This document shows, in pieces, positions 60,939 to 64,000 of a stretch of DNA of 64,000 nt. Both the position numbers and the translations under genes were made by a program. The DNA is from Dromaius novaehollandiae. Taxonomy: Eukaryota > Chordata > Aves > Casuariiformes > Dromaiidae. Position 1 is the stretch's first letter. Each line of letters opens with the position of its first letter. The DNA is taken from assembly GCF_036370855.1 (NCBI RefSeq), contig NC_088130.1, positions 69,912,941 through 69,976,940 of the forward strand. The letters run 5' to 3'. The notes below the pieces were generated by a model. The model saw only the letters and a list, made by a program, of their open reading frames with translations, was not told the DNA's origin and did no database searches.

Positions 60939-62159
60939 CAAAGATTCAGGAATATAATTCTTGTCCTCAAGTTTTCAAGTAGCTCTTTTGCAGGTTGATC
61001 TTTTCTGTTTTTTGTTTTTAAAGTAAAAAAATCTTATACCTCATCCACACAATGACATGGGTGAGAGTGTCAAACTAAGATTTTATAAATTCTGACCAAG
61101 CCCAGAAGCTTCTGGTCTAATCTTAAAATGGGTTATAGCTCTCCCTATTCTAGTTCAAAAGCTCTCAGTTTGAACAACAGAACATTTTTAAATACAAAGC
61201 CACCACTCAATTAAAAAAAAAAAAAGTGGGAAGTTGGTAAGGCAAAGAAACCAAACAAACCCCAAAACACAACAGCCGATTCAAGTGAACCATTTCAAAG
61301 GTCAATAGCTCTCCCTTTAATTTTATGGCATCTTCCTAGCACAAAGCTTCCAGCATCAGCTTCCAGTTCTGTTGTCAAGTATTATCATACTACACTGATT
61401 GTCCTTCAGATTTCCACATCCCCAGATCTCCATCAAGACTGCACAAGTTCTCCTTAACACTTCACTGCTGTTCACGAGAAATGAATCATGGTCCTCGAGT
61501 CTTATTACAAAGTTTGTTCTCCAGTTCTTTAGGGGTTCTTACAAGTCTTCTCTTGAACCCCTGTATCTTTTCCTGGATTTTACCAAGGATGCTCAATATC
61601 AGATCTGGACAAATATTTCTGCGGCAGCTGCATCAGAAATTGCTATTCAGGGATAAGAGAGGGAAAGAGGGTGCTAATACAAATTCAGAAAGCTTTTATA
61701 TTGCTTCATTTATATGACCAATATGCAACCATTTTACACCAATGGAAATACATGCTCAACATACTAAAAAGGGTCCTGAAAATCTTGACAAACACACTCT
61801 GCTCTGCGGTTACAGCCCTAAAACTAGCTTCCAGTACTTTATTTGCAACTCTCCCAGCATTACTGAGACAGAGAATAGAAACAGTGAATACAAAGCTCCA
61901 CTGCAATACTTTTTGCACACTAAACAGGAAACTAGACACCTATATTAAGAACAATTCACAAAAATCCCACCTAGCTAAACAGTTAGGCATCAGTATCCAT
62001 AGACCGTGGCCCTCGCAGACTGCCCTTGGCGTTCATCTCCTGCCCAAAGCCATCTGGAATTCACGAGGCAAGCAGCAGCCCCTCACAGGGTGCAAGCTTC
62101 TGCAGTCACAACCGCTCTCATTCAAGACACCATTGCCAACAGCAGAGGCTACCTGACCT

Positions 62160-63157
62160 GTGCAACTACCCTTCCAAAAGGGCAAGAAGGAGGACCCAGA
62201 AAACTACGGGCCAGTCAGCCTCATCTCAGTCCCTCGAAAAGTCATGGAGCAGCTCATCCTGGATACCTTTTGCAAGCATATGAAGGATAAGAAGGTGAAT
62301 AGGAGTAGTCAGCATGGATCCACCAAGGGGAAATCATGCTTAACCAACCTGAGAGCCTTCTACGATGGGATGACTGGCTGGGTAGATGAGGAGAGAGCAG
62401 TGGATGTTGTCTGCCTTGACTTCAGGGAGGCTTTTGACACTGCCTCCCATAACATCCTCCTAGGCAAGCTCAGGAAGTGCGGGCTGGATGAGCAGACAGG
62501 GAGGTGGCTTGAGACCTGGCTGGATGGCAGAGCTCACAGGGTCGTGCTCGGTGGTGCAAAGTCTAGCTGCAGGCCCGTAGCTAGCAGTGTCCCCAGGGGA
62601 CAATACTGGGTCCAGTCCTGTTCAACTTCTTCATCAGTGACCTGGATGAAGGGACAAAGTGCATCCCCAGCAAGTTTGCTGATGATACCAACCTGGGAGG
62701 AGTGGCTGGTACCCCAGAGGGCTGTGCTGCCCTTCAGAGGGACCTGGACAGGCTGGAGAGATGGGCAGAGAGGAACCTCATGAAGTCTGATGAAGGCAAG
62801 TGCAGAGTCCTGCACTTGGGGAGGAATAACTCCATGCACCAGGACAGGTTGGGGGGTGACCTACTGGAAAGCAGCTCCGTGGAGAAGTGACAGGACGAGA
62901 GGCAACAGGCACAAACTGAAACACAGGACGTTCTGTCTAAACATGGGGAAAAATTTTCTTTACTGTGAGGGTGACTGAGCTCTGGAACAGGTTGCTCAGA
63001 GAGGTTGTGGAGTCTCCATCCTTAGAGACATTCAAAAGCCAGCTGCACAGGGTCCTGGGCAGTATGCTCTAGGTGACCCTGCTTGAGCAGGGGCCTTAGA
63101 CTAGATGATCTCCAGAGGTCCCTTCCAACCTCAACCAACCACTCTGTGATTCTGTGA
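62160..63157 (+). mobile_element. CR1 LINE, 5'-truncated, frameshifted and internally deleted
   Basis: The plus strand encodes a CR1-type (non-LTR) reverse transcriptase fragment. It begins QKGKKEDPENYGPVSLISVP, then reads SSQHGSTKGKSCLTNL and VVCLDFREAFDTASHNIL, which is palm motif A. The catalytic FADDT motif (62,675-62,689) is present but in a different phase, because one C appears to be missing from the run at 62,591-62,594. The frame then resumes as [20 protein letters not shown] to LESSSVEK. At about 62,887 the sequence jumps directly to the far C-terminal [14 protein letters not shown] part, so a central block of ORF2 is deleted. The element ends with the CR1 3' UTR and short ATTCTGTG-like repeats at about 63,141-63,157. 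It is inserted antisense to MBD2. It cannot make a working enzyme. Confidence 0.93.
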
Positions 63158-64000
63158 GATACCTTCTGCCTAATAACCTTACATCATCTCACAATTGGAG
63201 ATTTCCTCATAGGATGAGGTGAGCTGTCCAGACTCAGCTTGAGTTCCCTGGAGATTACCTTAATCCTTGAAGTGCAGGGCCAGCTGATACAGCCCAGCCT
63301 CACTGAGGCTGTACCAGTACAGCCAGACTAGCAAGGTTCATGTCTCCAGCAAAGAAGTGGTAGCAAATATGACCCTGTTACCCAGGAATGAGAATCCTGA
63401 TGGGACTGGGATAGGAAGGTATGAGAGAAGAACCAGGACTTCAAGATTCACCATTGTTATGATGTGATATTTCATTACTAATGCAAAATGAATAACCATT
63501 CTGAGTATTCATCAGCAGATTATAGTGTTCATCCTATTGGAGAATGAAAAATAGCCCCATTTCAGTTTTGTTTGAAGACCAGCGGTTAGGGAATGCAAAC
63601 TGAAAAGAGCCTAAAACATTGATCCTTCATTTATTGATGCTTGAACACGCTAGGTTCAGAAAGACTCAGTAGCCAAGTGCCCCATTATCCTAGGAAATTA
63701 ATCAATATGCTTTATGCCAAAGGTGACCTGTTATGCAATAATCTCTTGTGGAGCAAGAAATATATCCCTTATCACTCAAACCTAATATCTTAGGGCAAGT
63801 CTGTTTTTCTTTCTGTGACAGAAAAGGCAGCATGGGAAAGCAGTGTCAAGGTCAGGAGGGTGGAGCAGAATTTTCACTTCCTTGTTGTTCTGAAATTCTA
63901 TAATGGCAAAGCTCTACTACAGCTGAACTTCTGGAGTTCTTTGTTTGAAGAATTATAAAATATTGCTTCCTCCATAATTGTTTTTTGTCCAAGAAAAGCT

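Larger units (their letters stand above)
48170..64000 (-). other. MBD2: MBD2 gene, 3' part (partial gene model)
   Basis: This is the transcription unit of methyl-CpG-binding domain protein 2, read on the minus strand. Four exons lie in the window: 58,430-58,340, 57,604-57,427, 51,313-51,173 and 48,647 to about 48,170. All introns inside the window have GT-AG borders, and the reading frame is kept across every junction (codon split GGA at the first, AGA at the second). The encoded residues match the C-terminal third of vertebrate MBD2 nearly continuously. The N-terminal arginine/glycine-rich region and the methyl-CpG-binding domain are not here; they must lie past position 64,000. MBD2 is a nuclear protein that recruits the NuRD histone-deacetylase and remodelling complex to methylated CpG. 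The 3' end faces a gene-poor region, as expected if DCC is the next gene to the left. Confidence 0.95.
58431..64000 (-). other. MBD2: MBD2 intron, partial (runs off the window)
   Basis: This is the intron upstream of the 91-base exon; its acceptor ends TTTTTCAG at 58,431. I searched by eye for the next upstream MBD2 exon (the one following the methyl-CpG-binding domain) and did not find it before 64,000, so at least 5.5 kb of intron is present. It holds a 33-base perfect tandem duplication near 60.9 kb and an antisense CR1 insertion at 62.16-63.16 kb. The rest shows nothing recognisable. Confidence 0.75.

Noticed and set aside
61671..62156. 161-codon plus-strand frame just upstream of the CR1, as CR1 ORF sequence
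   Set aside because: Its sequence does not resemble CR1 ORF2; CR1 similarity begins only around 62,160.
58431..64000. Next upstream MBD2 exon within the window
   Set aside because: I searched the minus strand for the expected sequence preceding LFWEK and found none; it must lie beyond 64,000.
1..64000. CRISPR arrays, bacterial operons or phage-type systems
   Set aside because: Spliced vertebrate exons and CR1 LINEs show nuclear vertebrate DNA; no repeat-spacer structure or dense coding is present.

Overview
This is vertebrate, almost certainly avian, nuclear DNA. The evidence is a set of spliced vertebrate exons with consensus splice sites, and chicken-repeat-1 (CR1) LINE copies, including one that ends in the short ATTCTGTG-type 3' repeats typical of bird CR1. 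Most of the window has no gene. The only protein-coding gene I can support is the 3' half of MBD2 (methyl-CpG-binding domain protein 2, a NuRD subunit), on the minus strand at the right-hand end. In amniotes known to me the DCC and MBD2 genes lie tail to tail with a large gene desert between them, so the left ~48 kb is probably part of that desert. In chicken this block is on the Z chromosome, so Z linkage is a reasonable but unproven inference. 

Layout. 1-48,170: intergenic, largely AT-rich, with homopolymer tracts, a few short tandem or inverted repeats, several short CpG-dense islands (5.68-6.03, 25.59-25.73, 28.5-28.74, 36.6-37.0 and 41.2-42.1 kb) and decayed retroelements. The retroelements are an old CR1 3' part (about 20.43-21.18 kb), an old CR1 ORF2 endonuclease-region piece (about 27.97-28.29 kb), a short Ty3/gypsy-type integrase relic (about 29.80-29.97 kb), a possible CR1 tail (39.96-40.00 kb) and a possible tRNA-derived SINE head (17.53-17.61 kb). 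48,170-64,000: MBD2 read right to left. It has a partial intron carrying a younger, internally deleted antisense CR1 (62.16-63.16 kb), three coding exons (58,430-58,340; 57,604-57,427; 51,313-51,173 with TAA at 51,186-51,184), an intron inside the 3' UTR, and a final noncoding exon (48,647 to about 48,170) with an AATAAA signal. 

How it works together. The three MBD2 exons encode about 103 residues: the intrinsically disordered linker region, then the C-terminal coiled coil by which MBD2 binds the p66/GATAD2 subunit of NuRD, then the acidic tail. The methyl-CpG-binding domain exons lie beyond the right edge. 

I found no convincing new biological system. The items most worth a second look are the orphan CpG-rich block at 41.2-42.1 kb, a perfect 12-bp-arm inverted repeat built from two AP-1-type sites at 40.41-40.44 kb, the integrase relic, the GC-rich islet inside an MBD2 intron, and the 3' UTR intron of MBD2.
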